From contig JAJAGP010000178.1 of NCBI GenBank assembly GCA_025084515.1, positions 248,001 through 312,000 of the forward strand: DNA of 64,000 nucleotides, in the 5' to 3' direction. The stretch's first letter is position 1. Each line of letters begins with the position of its first letter. The stretch is from Ancistrus triradiatus. Taxonomy: Eukaryota; Chordata; Actinopteri; Siluriformes; Loricariidae. This document shows, one piece after another, positions 39,601 to 52,226 of this stretch. A model generated the notes under the pieces. It was not told where the DNA came from. It did no database searches and saw only the letters and a program-made list of their open reading frames with translations. The position numbers were made by a program, and so were the translations under genes.

Positions 39601-42600
39601 GTATTGCCATTTACTTGACTCAGTGTCAATTTGGGGATAAGATTTTCAAAATGAAAAGCTGCTCAGGAGTACATTGCTGTGCATAAATAAACAGCACTGA
39701 CAATCTTACAAAGATCAGCTAACATTTGAAATATACTTAAACACATTTTGCAATGTTTTCTTAAGATTTCACGGCAAGTAACATCAGTATACACAGACCA
39801 CAGCGCTGCCAAGAAACTGCTCACTTTCCTTTCTTTATTAAACTCATATTCCTAAAATAAAAAATATGTGTGATAATCTTTAAAAGACAAAAAGACTGTA
39901 ACTCATCTGGGAGGAGGAATACTTTTGTACCTGGCAATATATTTCTGATATACATTGATATCCTCTGCCACAGGTTTCTCTGCAGGAACACCATTCCTGT
40001 TACAGCACACAAAAGAGGGCAGATGAATGGCAACACACAACACTGTTAATAAAATGTCATAATATTTACTTACAAGCCATCTCAAACTTTGGCCTAGTAC
40101 TATTCATGTTGTTGTTGGAACAGCAGTTTGATTTGGGAATAAATCAGGTATAAGATATAAGAGGTCTTTGATGCTTCGCTTCCCATCAATGAATGCCGTG
40201 GCGTAAATGATAAATCCACAAATGGAAAGATGAGAGACCATTTGTGGTCTCCAGTGAGCTGGATGACTAAAACTGTTATTGCTTGTGTTTTATTGGCAAA
40301 AACTGCAAAAGTATGTGAACCTCCAGGATTAGCAGTTAATTTGAAGTTGAAAGAGTCAGATATTTTCAATCAGTGGGATTACAGTCATGTGAGAGTGGAC
40401 ACACTAATTTTTAAAGAACAGGGATCTATAAAAGTCTGATCAAACATGTGTGTGGAAGTATATCAGAGCATGAACAATGGAGGATCTCAGCACAAGGAGA
40501 GTTGTTGATGGTCATGGAAATTGAAGAGCGCTGGGAATACCCAGGAATGCTTGACGTACAAATATCACTCCAATATAGCAATGTAACTGTAATACTCTGT
40601 GAGGTCACAAAGTAAGCCAGGATAAATACTAAGAAACTGAAGGCCTTTCTTACAGTGGTTAATGTTCATGCATGCATGGCAGGGTTGCAAGGAGAAAGTC
40701 ACTTCTCTACATAACAAACACTGCTGCCTGTTACGTGGGACATGGACAGGTTTTATAGATGTATGAGTCAAGTCAAGTCAAGTCAGATTTATTTATATAG
40801 CGCTTTTTACAATGGAGCATTGTCTCAAAGCAACTTTACAAGTTTAGATTATCTCCTAATAACTACGTCCAATCCCAAGTTGAGCAAGCCTAGGGCGACA
40901 GTGGCAAGAAAAAACTCCCTAGTTCTAGGAAGAAGAAACCTTGGGAGGACCAAGACTCAAAAAGGGACCCAACCTCCTTGGGCGGCGTAGATGATAAATC
41001 TAAGAGCGAACTAAAGTCATGGAGTCAAAGTTCGAATAGAATGTGAAGTATGCACATCGACATTAAGTGGCCCGGGTTTATGATGATAAATCTAAGAGCG
41101 AAACTACAGTCATGGAGTCAAAGTTCAAATAAAATGTGAAGTATTCACATCGACATTAAGTGGCCCGGGTATGATGATAAATCTAAGAGCGAAACTAAAG
41201 TCATGGGAGTCATGGTCGAATAAAATGTGAATTATGCACAGTGGGAGCTCCATCAGATGAACATCATGTGTGGGGCGGGAACTGCCGGAACACAGCTCGG
41301 AGAGAAAACAGAAAATGGTAATTAGTTATTGATTAAGAGCACAGTGTTTATTAACAATCACTGATGCCATGTCAATCACTGATGTGCCAAGTTGTAGCAT
41401 GAGACCCCGGCAGCATTAGCTATAGCAGCATAGCTAGAAAAAGCTAGAAAGAGAGAACTGGAAGGAAACACAGCCAAGAGGGATCACATGAGACATTGGC
41501 AACCCCACGAGCGGCAGAAGGACAGCAACCCAACGTCTCTGATCAGCATAAGACTCTTTGAGCTATGAACCCCCAGCTCTGCCCTTATTCTAAGGCAAGG
41601 ATGCATGAGTCAAGAGCACGAGGGACCGAAAGCCCAGTTCAGCCAGGACCGCCCACTTTGACACTGCCCGGCAAGCGGACAAGGCAGGCAGGCCAGACAT
41701 GACTCCAGACTCCGGCCTCAAGCAACCCAAGCCATGCAACCTGGTCTAAATCTATTCAAAAGCCTGCGTAAATAAGTATGTCTTTAGCCTAGACTTAAAC
41801 TTTGGAGTGTGTCTGAATCTCGAACGAAAGTGGGAAGTTTATTCCATAGTTGGGGGGCCATCTGTAAGAGAAAGCCTTTCCCCCTGCTGTGACTTTTTTA
41901 ATTCTAGGAACTAAAAGAAGTCCTGCACCCTGCGAATGAAGTAGATGAGTTGGATTGTAAAACTCTAAGAGTTCACTCAGATGATGTGGGGCCAGGCCAT
42001 GTAGAGCTTTATAAGTTATAAGAAGTATTTTGTTATCAATGCAGAATTTGACTGGCAACCAGTGTAGTGATGATAGAACAGGAGTGATATGATCAAATTT
42101 TCTAGTTCGAGTTAGCACTCGGGTGGCTGCATTCTGAACTAACTGAAGTTTATTTGTAGATTTACTAGAGCATCCAGTAAGTAAGGTGTTACAGTAATCC
42201 AACCTTGAGGTTAGAAACGCATGAACAAGTTTTTCTGCATCAATAAAAGAGAGGATATTTCTAAGTTTAGCGATATTACGTAATTGAAAGAAAGCAATTC
42301 GAGTGATGCTGCAAATATGTGCATCAAAAAAGAGATCTGAATCAAATGTGACCCCTAAGTTTTTTGCAGACGGACTGGACAATACTGGACAGCCATCTAG
42401 ATTTAGGATAGATGTAGCCAACCTGTCTCTCACAGCCTTGGGTCCCACTAATAGAACCTCAGTTTTATCTGAGTTAAGTAAGAGAAAATTAAATAACATA
42501 CAATCTTTTATTTCCTTTACACAGTACTCAATTTTGTTGATTGTAAGCCTGTCATTAGGTTTGGCTGATATGTAAAGCTGTCTATCATCTGCATAGCAGT

Positions 42601-45600
42601 GGAAACTAATGCCATGTTTACAAATAACTGAGCCTAGTGGCAGCATGTACAGAGAGAATAAAAGCGGGCCAAGCACTGACCCCTGAGGCACACCATACTT
42701 CACTTTTGAGAGCTTAGACCTTAGATTATTTATATGAACAAACTGGTACCGGTCAGCTAAGTAAGATTTAAACCAAGAAAGTGCCGATCCCTTAATACCT
42801 ACAGTATTTTCTAGTCTGTTTAGTAACACATCATGATCTATAGTGTCAAATGCTGCACTTAAATCTAACAGAACAAGAAAAGAAACACATCCCTTTTCTG
42901 AGGACATTAACAAATTATTTAGTACCCTAATTAATGCTGTTTCAGTACTATGATGGGGCCTGAAGCCAGACTGAAATGTTTCATAAATACCATTCCTTTG
43001 GAGGTAACTGCAGAGCTGCTGATAGACGGCTTTTTCTAAGATGGACGGTAAATTTGAAATTGGTCTATAATTAGATATCACACAAGGGTAAAGACTGGCT
43101 TTTTTAATCAGTGGTTTGATAACGGCAGACTTAAAGGATTTGGGCACATAACCAAAGGTAAGGGATGAATTTAAAATAACTAACCTAGCTCTATAACACT
43201 AGGTAATACTTGTTTGAGAGACGTGTAGGAATTGGATCTAACAAACATGTTGATGGCTTAGACGATGAGACCAAAACAGATATTTTTGGTTAATTTGTGA
43301 AGCATTATGTCTGGATTAAGTAAAACACTGCATTCCAGCATAAGAACCTTATCTGTGAAATATGGCGGTAGTTGTTCATGGGTTTAGAGAGGGATTTTGT
43401 TGAAACCAGGACATCTGTCTGTGAAGTGGATCTCAAAAGAATGTGGGTTTATGCAGCAAGACAGTGACCCTAAACAAACAAGTGTGTTGTCTACAAAAAA
43501 TGGTTAAAGAAAACTAAAAAATACAAGCTTTGGAATAGCCAAGTCAAAGTCATAATCTCAAATCCAACAGAAATGCAGTTCATGTGTGGAAAAAATACCA
43601 ACACTTCAGAGCTGAAGCTATTTCTGTATGGAGGAATGGGGTGAAATTCCTCAAAGCCTGATGTGCAAAATCAACAGTTATCAGAAACATTTAGTTGCAG
43701 TATTGGTTGCACATGAGTGTCATACCAGATACTGAAACCAAAGGTTCACATACTTTTACTAATCACAGTACTGGATAATTTTCATCAATAAATACATGGC
43801 CATGTATAATATTTTTTGTATCATTTGTTTACTTTGGTTATTTTTATTTACTTTTAGGACTTCATGTAAAATTTGATAATGTTTAGGCCATTTCTATGAA
43901 GAAACTCTAAAGGGTTCACGAAACTTCCAAGCACCACTGTAGATATGAGAGGGTCATAGCTAAAGTATATTCCTTCAAACCTTTCATAAATGTAGTATAT
44001 GTTGGGAAGCGAGATGACAAAATGTTCCAAAAAATATACGAGCTAAAAACATGGTCCCACTGTCAGTTTTAAAGAGCGATACATGTGGGCCAAAAAAGTA
44101 TTTAGTCAGTCACTTCTTGTGCAAGTTCTCCGACTTAGAAAGATGAGAGAGGTCTGTAATTTTCATCATCGGTACATTTCAACTATGAGGGACAAAATAA
44201 AGAAAAAAAAATCCAGAAAATCACATTGTAGGATTTTTAAAGAATTTAATTTGTAAATCATGGTGGAAAATAAGTATTTGGTCACCCACAAACAAGCAAG
44301 ATTTCTGGCTCTCACAGACCTGTAACGTCTTCTTTAAGAAGCTCTTCTGTCCTCCACTCGTTACCTGTATTAATGGCACCTGTTTGACCTTGTTATCTGT
44401 ATAAAAGACACCTGTCCACAGCCTCAAACAGTCAGACTCCAAACTCAACCATGGCCAAAACCAAAGAGCTGTCGAAGGACACCAGGAAGAAAATTGTAGA
44501 CCTGCACCAGGCTGGGAAGAGTGAATCCACAATAGGCAAGCAGGTTCGTGTGAATAAATCAACTGTGGGAGCAATTGTAAGACATACAAGACCATTGATA
44601 ATCTCCCTCGATCTGGGGCCCCACGCAAGATCTCATCCTGTGGGGTCAAAATGATCATGAGAATGATGAGCAAAAATCCCAGAACTACACGGAGGGACCT
44701 GATGAATGACTTGCAGAGAGGTGGGACCAAAGTAAAAAGGCTATCATCAGTAACGCTGTATGCCAAGAGGGACTCGGATCCTGCAGTGCCAGGCGTGTCC
44801 CCCTGCATGTCCCCCTACATGTCCAGGACCGTCTAAAGTTTGCCAGAGAGCATATGGATGATCCAGAAGAGGATTGGGAGAATATCATGTGGTCAGATGA
44901 AACCAAAATAGAACTTTTTGGTAAAAACTCAACTCGTCGTGTTTGGAGGAAGAAGAATTCTGAGTTGCGCCATAGCTACTGTGAAGCATGGGGGTGAAAA
45001 CCTCATTCTTTGGGGCTGTTTTTCTGCAAAGGGGACAGGACGACTGATCCGTGTTAAGAGAAGAATGAACGGGGTCATGTATGGTGAGATTTTAAGACAA
45101 AACCTCCTTCCATCAGTGAGAGCATTGAAGATGGAACGTGGCTGGGTCTTCCAGCATGACAATGATCTCAAACACATTGCTCGGCAACGTAGGAGTGGCT
45201 ACGTAAAAAGCATTTCAAGGTCCTGGAGTGGCCTCAGTCCCATAGAAAATTTGTGGAGGGAGTTGAAAGTCCGTGTTGCTCCAAAACATCACTGCTCTAG
45301 AGGAGATCTGCATGGAGGAATGGGCCAAAATACCAGCTACAGTTTGTGCAAACCTGGTGAAGACTTACAGGAAATGTTTGACTTCTGTCATTTCCAACAA
45401 AGATTATGTTACAAAGTATTGAGTTGAACCAAATTTACTGACCAAATATTTATTTATCACCATAATTTACAATTAAATCCTTTAAAAATCCTACAATGTG
45501 ATTTCCTGGATTTTTTTTCTCATTTTGTCTCTCACAGTTGAAGTGTACCTATGATGAAAATTACAGACCTCTCTCATCTTTCTAAGTCAGAGAACTTGCA

Positions 45601-47613
45601 CAATTAGTAACTGACTAAATGCTTTTTTGCCCCACTGTATGACTAACCATTTGATATCGGTCATATAAACAATATAGAGCTGACTGGATACCATCTGTGG
45701 GCTACTGTTCCTGCAGAGATCAAGTGATGTTCAATGAATGAATGTTAATAATACCAACATGCTTGATCTTCCAAATATTCCTAAATTTAATGGTCCCCAA
45801 AAGGGCTAAATGTACATGAAATAGGCAGGGAATCTTACTTGATTGAGGAAACAGTTCCAGTAGTGATAGAGTCAGTCTTGGAGAAGCTGGACTTTATGTA
45901 GTCAGCGTTAAAGCCCAGATGTCCCACCTGGTCGGCTGGTAAGCATGGTAGTCCAACAGGTCCTGCAGTGGCAGCGGTGGGTATCACAGGAGTGCCTGGA
46001 CTGGCTGGTGTGGAGGAGAGGACTCCAGGCATCATGGCAGAATCACCCTTCCCAGGAAGGATCTTCTGGATATTTCGGATGTCATATTTGGAAGGCCGGC
46101 CTACTTTACCTGTCTTGAAAGCTATGGCACCACCCATGTCCGAGTTTCCCTCTCCTGGTTTGAAGAGGTGCAGATACTTGACATTCTCCAGGTCATATTT
46201 GGAAGGTCGCTTGTATGCATTGCCATTCTGTTGCCTCAGGCTCTCACCCATCTTCAGCTTCTGGATGAAAAAGTCATATTTGGAGGCACGGGATGACAGG
46301 TTATGGGCAGGTATAACAGGGGGAGTACTTAGTTTGTGCTCCATTCCCGGAGAGAACATTTGAGCTTCAGCTCCTGGGGTGCAGGTGGAAGATTGTAGGA
46401 TTGTGGCACCCTTTTCCTTTGAGTTGAGCTCCTCAGGTTTTATGTGCATGGGCCATGGAAGTGCCTCTCCTGCCTTCAATTTGCGTATGTATTCTTCGTA
46501 CTTGGAGAAGCGTCCCCTGCATGTGGCCTCCTCACTGCTCAGGGACTTGGTTTCTGAGGTAGCGGCTTTCAGCTTCTCAAAGCTAATCTTTTTGGCCAGC
46601 TCATCACGGCCCTGCTGGTCATCGTAGCCAAACATATGGAGGAATTCATTCATGGTGCTTGCTGCATAGTCACGAAGGGCAGAAACCTCCCCTACACAAT
46701 CAAATAAAGCCATGGTTTAGGTCACATGGTAATTAAGCCTGGGAAGTATTAAGGTTATATACAATTTACCTATAAAATGTATAATTTGTTAGATACTTAC
46801 ACTCACTGGCCATGTAACACAATTCAATAATTTAATGGTGGACAACATATGTATATAAAATCTACTTGAGCTGATTTAATGAAGTTTGATAAGTCAGTCA
46901 TGTTCCTAACTACATTCACTGCCAGTGTGACCTGTGCATCCATGTGTGGCTCAAAATTTGTGTTCAAAATATTCCAGTGAGCATAATCTTTCATCCCAGT
47001 GAAAACAGTGGCTACATGAACACAACACAGACTCCCAGAGATGCACAGGCTTCAATGGCTGTCTGTCTATGTCTGGGGCTTCAAAACAGATTTTGCATGC
47101 TGCACTGTGCTGTTCACCAGGAGTAGTTTCGGTTTAATAAATGAACAGCGCAGTACTACAGTGAGTTATCTGATCATTTTGAATCACTAAAATATTGAAT
47201 TCCACGAAGATTAATGAATAATTAAATATTATTCATTAATCTTCGTGGAATTCAATATTTAAGTGATTCAAATGATCAGATTGATTTTAGTGATTCAAAT
47301 GATCTCTACTTTGGAAACACATTTCATTGCCATGCTGTTAAAGAACTGAAAGAGTAGCTGGGCTTTCTGTGGAGTCTTATACATATATATAGAGAGGGGG
47401 GAGGGGGGGTTGGTGTCACACCAGATTCTGAAAGGATAGGCTCACATACTTTTGCCACTCACTAATATGTAATATTGGATCATTTTCCTCAATGAATAAA
47501 TGACCAAGTATAATATTTTTGTCTCATTTGTTTAAACTGGGTTCTCTATTATCTACTTCTAGGAAAATCTGATGATGTTTTAGGTCATATTTATTCACAA
47601 AGTTTCAAGCAAC

Positions 47614-47700
<87 letters not shown>

Positions 47701-48835
47701 TATACGTATATATACGTGTGTGTTATATATATATATATATCTATATATATATATATTATATATATATATGTATATATGTATGGTGCTTGAAGGTATGTGG
47801 ACGCTTTACATTTTTCTATATTTCTGAACAAATATGACCTAAAACATCATCAGATTTTCACACAAGTTCTAAAATATAGATAAAGACAAACCAGTTAAGC
47901 AAATGAGACAAAAATATTACTCTTGGTCATTTATTTATTCAAGAAAATGATCCAATATTACATATTAGTGAGTGGCAAAAGTATGTGAACCTCTAGGATT
48001 AGCAGTTAATTTGAAGCTGAAATTAGAGTCAGGTGTTTTCAATCAATTTGATGACAATCAGGTGTAAGTGGGCACCCTGTTCTATTTAAATAACAGGGAT
48101 CTTTCAAAAGCTGCTCTTCACAACACGTTTGTGGAAGTGTATCATGGCACGAACAAAGGAGAGTTGTTGATGCTCAAAAACCATCTCTAAAGAGTTTGGA
48201 CTCCACCCATCCACAGTCAGACAGATTGTGTACAAATGGAGGAAATTCAAGACCATTGGTTACCCTCCCCAGGAGTGGTCGACCAACAAAGATCACTCCA
48301 AGTGCAAGGCATGAAATAGCTGGCAAGGTCACAAAAGACCCAGGGTAACATCTAAGCAACTGAAAGCCATTCTCTAATTGGCTAATGTTAATGTTCATGA
48401 GTCCACCATCAGAAGAACACTGAAATCAATGGTGTGCATGGCAGGGTTACAAGGAGAAAGCGACTGCTCTGCAAAAAAGAACATTGCTGCTCGTCTGCAG
48501 TTTGCTAAAGATCACATGGACAAGCCAGAAACGCTATTGGAAGAATGTTTTGTGGACGAATGAGACCCAAATAGAACTTCTTTTGACTTCAAATAAAAGC
48601 GTTATGTTTGGAGAGGGGGGGGGGGTGGTTGGTGTGTCACACCAGATTCTGAAAGGATAGGCTCACATACTTTTGCCACTCACTAATATGTAATATTGGA
48701 TCATTTTCTCAATGAATAAATGACCACGTATAATATTTTTGTCTCATTTTGTTTAACTGGGTTCTCTTTATCTACTTCTAGGAAAAATCTGATGATGTTT
48801 TAGGTCATATTTATTCACAAAGTTTCAAGCACCAC

Positions 48836-48926
<91 letters not shown>

Positions 48927-48968
48927 AAGCAAACTGCTGTAATATATATATATTATATGTATGTATAT

Positions 48969-49021
<53 letters not shown>

Positions 49022-49038
49022 TACAGCAGTTGCTTGTA

Positions 49039-49110
<72 letters not shown>

Positions 49111-52100
49111 CTACAGCATATATAGAGAGAGGATATACAGAGCTACAGGACATGGCGGTTCACAATGACCTGGGTTGTGATGTCATATATACTGTACTTT
49201 TAAAAGCTTTTATTTGACCATTCAAAGTAAACTTTTTTTTTTTCTAAAACTCATTGTCCTCCCCAAGGACAGTGCCAAAAGCAATAAATGCCTAGTTTAA
49301 TTGCGTTGTGTAGAAATTAATTCTGGCCCATTAACTTTTCATCCTGGTTGGCGAAAAGGTTCAGGGAGATGGAGTGGAAGAAAATGCTTTAATTCAAAAG
49401 CATAAAAATGTGCTTTTCAATGTTGTTCCTACTGTATACTCAAAAAGTGCAAAAGTACACCCACACTATAAAAGTCACATAATGTTTAACATTCTTGCAT
49501 TATGTCACCCTTTGAATGAAAACCACTCACATACACTGCTGCTACACACTGTATGCCCCCCAAAAGAAAGAAAGAAACAAACAAATACAAAACAAAACAG
49601 CAACAACAACATTTTTTTTATTACAGTCTTCATCGCTCTGCATACTAAAGACAGTCAAGGGGTAACATGAGTCACATCACTGGTAATTCATACCAAAATA
49701 TTTCAGCTTTGGTTTCACATTTCAATGTTATAGCTAAACCTGTCTCTCCCTTACTGCTCATCACACTTCTTTCTCAACCTGGAAAATAATCCCCAAATTT
49801 CCATGACACAGCATTCTCAAACAAATTTCTCTTCACAGCACATAAAAATTAATACCAATTAAAAAAAGAATAAGATAGTGACTGACTGACTGACTGACTG
49901 ACTGAATAAATAAATGGAAAATGTAAATAACATATATAAGGGTATGTAAAAAATAATGATTGTTGATGTTCTATGTAGTGCTTTAGAGGAATTGCTCTAG
50001 ATTATTAGAGCTCTGAATCTTGATTATCAATGGTTATTTATTAGCTAAATAGGAGAAAGGGCTATCAGAATGATCAAATATTTTATCTGATCCTTCTGAT
50101 ATTGAAATATGAACATAATTTGAACTGTTTACAATTACAGTACAATTACAATACGTTTTTCAAAGTAATAATTAAAAAATGAAAACTGCTTTAGTAGTGA
50201 CGAGCATTTGCTTGGTTTCTCTTATACATCTGTAATCCAGATTCTGGCATGTTGGGTCATGCGATTGTATGTAGCTTTAAAGTAAAAACACGGCCTTTAA
50301 TCTCTATCCCTGAACAATTCCCAAGGACAGCAATGAAAGCAACTCATATCTATGACACTTGTTTTCTCCCATAGACTTTTAGACAGTGGGGAAAGCCCCA
50401 CCATTTCCTTATAGAAATCCCCATTGCTGCTCAAGCCAGAAATCTATAATTATGGTTTAAATTTGTATTAGCAGGTCTAACAGTTCTGCTTTTGCATTCT
50501 TCGAAACATGTACATTGTATTGTTATTAAGTTATTCTGACAGCTGTCAAGCTGAAGGACCTTTTCCAGCAGCTTTGCATAACCTGCATAAGCTCCCAGCC
50601 TGTTTTGTGCCATTTTTCCCCACACAGATGTCTGCCTACTTGTATGTTGTCTCACAATGTGCATATATATATAGTCCTGTGTGTATTTGTTCAGGTTAGC
50701 GTTTGTGTCTCTATGGTGTTTGTTTGTGCTCTGTATGTTTCTTCCCTTGCTGTTATTCTCGTTATGTTTGGATTCATGTTTATCCTCATCTGCTTGGTTG
50801 GTCTGCTGTAATGCAAGTTCACTTCTTAAAATTGTTAGGTCTTTTAGCTGTGTTTGCTCGGTTTGCCTGGTCATCCCTTTTCCTTTGTTTTTCCTTTAAG
50901 CAATGTCCTAACTTATTCATGTCTTTGTTCATACATGCTATGTGTTTTTCACTGTGTGCTCAGCCTTAGGCTGTGTCTGTGGCCCCTGTGGTACCTGAGC
51001 CTGAGCTGGTGGCCCCAGCAGTCCTGGAGCCTGAACCTGTGTAGTTCCTGAGCCTTAGCACGTGGCCATCCAAATATCAAAACACTATTTCAAAGTACGT
51101 TTTTGATCAAACGTTCCTGTACTTGCTCATTCCTGAAGGAGACGGCACCAAACACACCAAGGTTTACGACTTGCGATAATATTAACCATGTTTGATTTTA
51201 TTTTAGATTTGGAAGTTATAGTTGGAACAGAGTAACATTACAGATTATGATGACCTCAAAAACGTGTAATTTATATGTCAGATTTACTGGTAACATCGAT
51301 GGAAAAATAACCTAGATCTTAACTGGCCGTTTATTCTTTGATCTGATGTTTCAGTTTTGTATTATCGAAATCTGAACTTTATAGCTTATAGGATGTGTTC
51401 TGGTCGGAAACTGACATCAAAGCATACCCTCTATGGCTTTGCTGCCCGCACTGTTTTGGACCCCACACCTAATTTCTTTTGTGTTGTCTCTCAGCCTTCA
51501 CCTGGTGAGTTAATTTCAAATACACTTCTCTTCACCTTTCTGGGTAATTCAGGTGTTGCACCCTTGGGGTGTGTGTGTGTGTGTGTGTTCTGGGGGGTGG
51601 GTTGAGTGATAATGTCAGGGTGAATCACTTTCCTAGGCCACGTTTTGCTTGCTTAAGTCTGAGGGGACTCCTCATGGACACCTGAGTATTGAGAGACCAT
51701 GTCCTTCCCTTTATGAGTGCAGTGTACCCATCTTCTGATGCCTACTTCCAGCAGGATAATGCGCCCTGTCACAAAACTCAAATAAACTGAAACTGGTTTC
51801 TTGAACCTGATGATGGGTTCACTGTACTCACAGGGCCTCATCAGATTTCAGTCCAATAGAGCACCTTTAGGATGTGGAACGCAACGACTCATGAATGCGC
51901 AGCCGACATATCTGCAGAATCTGTGTGATGCTATCATGTCCATACGAACCTCAGAGAAACATTTACGACACTTCACTGATTCAATGCCATGAAGAATTAA
52001 GGCAGTTTCGAAGGTAAAATGGGGTCGAACCCAGTACTAACAAGGTGTATCTAATAAAGTGACCAGTGAGTGTATAAGACAATTGGCATATATTGTACAG

Positions 52101-52151
52101 TACTATGTAAAAGAAAACAGACACTATGTCTATCTAGTTGGCCAAACATAG

Positions 52152-52226
<75 letters not shown>

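Noticed and set aside
44221..44808. Minus-strand frame of 195 codons
   Set aside because: Antisense to the Tc1 family A transposase; the coding motifs are on the plus strand.
48825..49217. Frames of repeated Ile-Tyr, Val-Cys or Thr-His
   Set aside because: Translations of (TA)n, (TG)n and (AC)n microsatellites. The same applies at 4064-4316, 33415-33708 and 47616-47831.
50431..51051. Cluster of overlapping small frames on both strands
   Set aside because: No motif, no conserved neighbour and no splice context; probably chance frames or an unrecognised old repeat.
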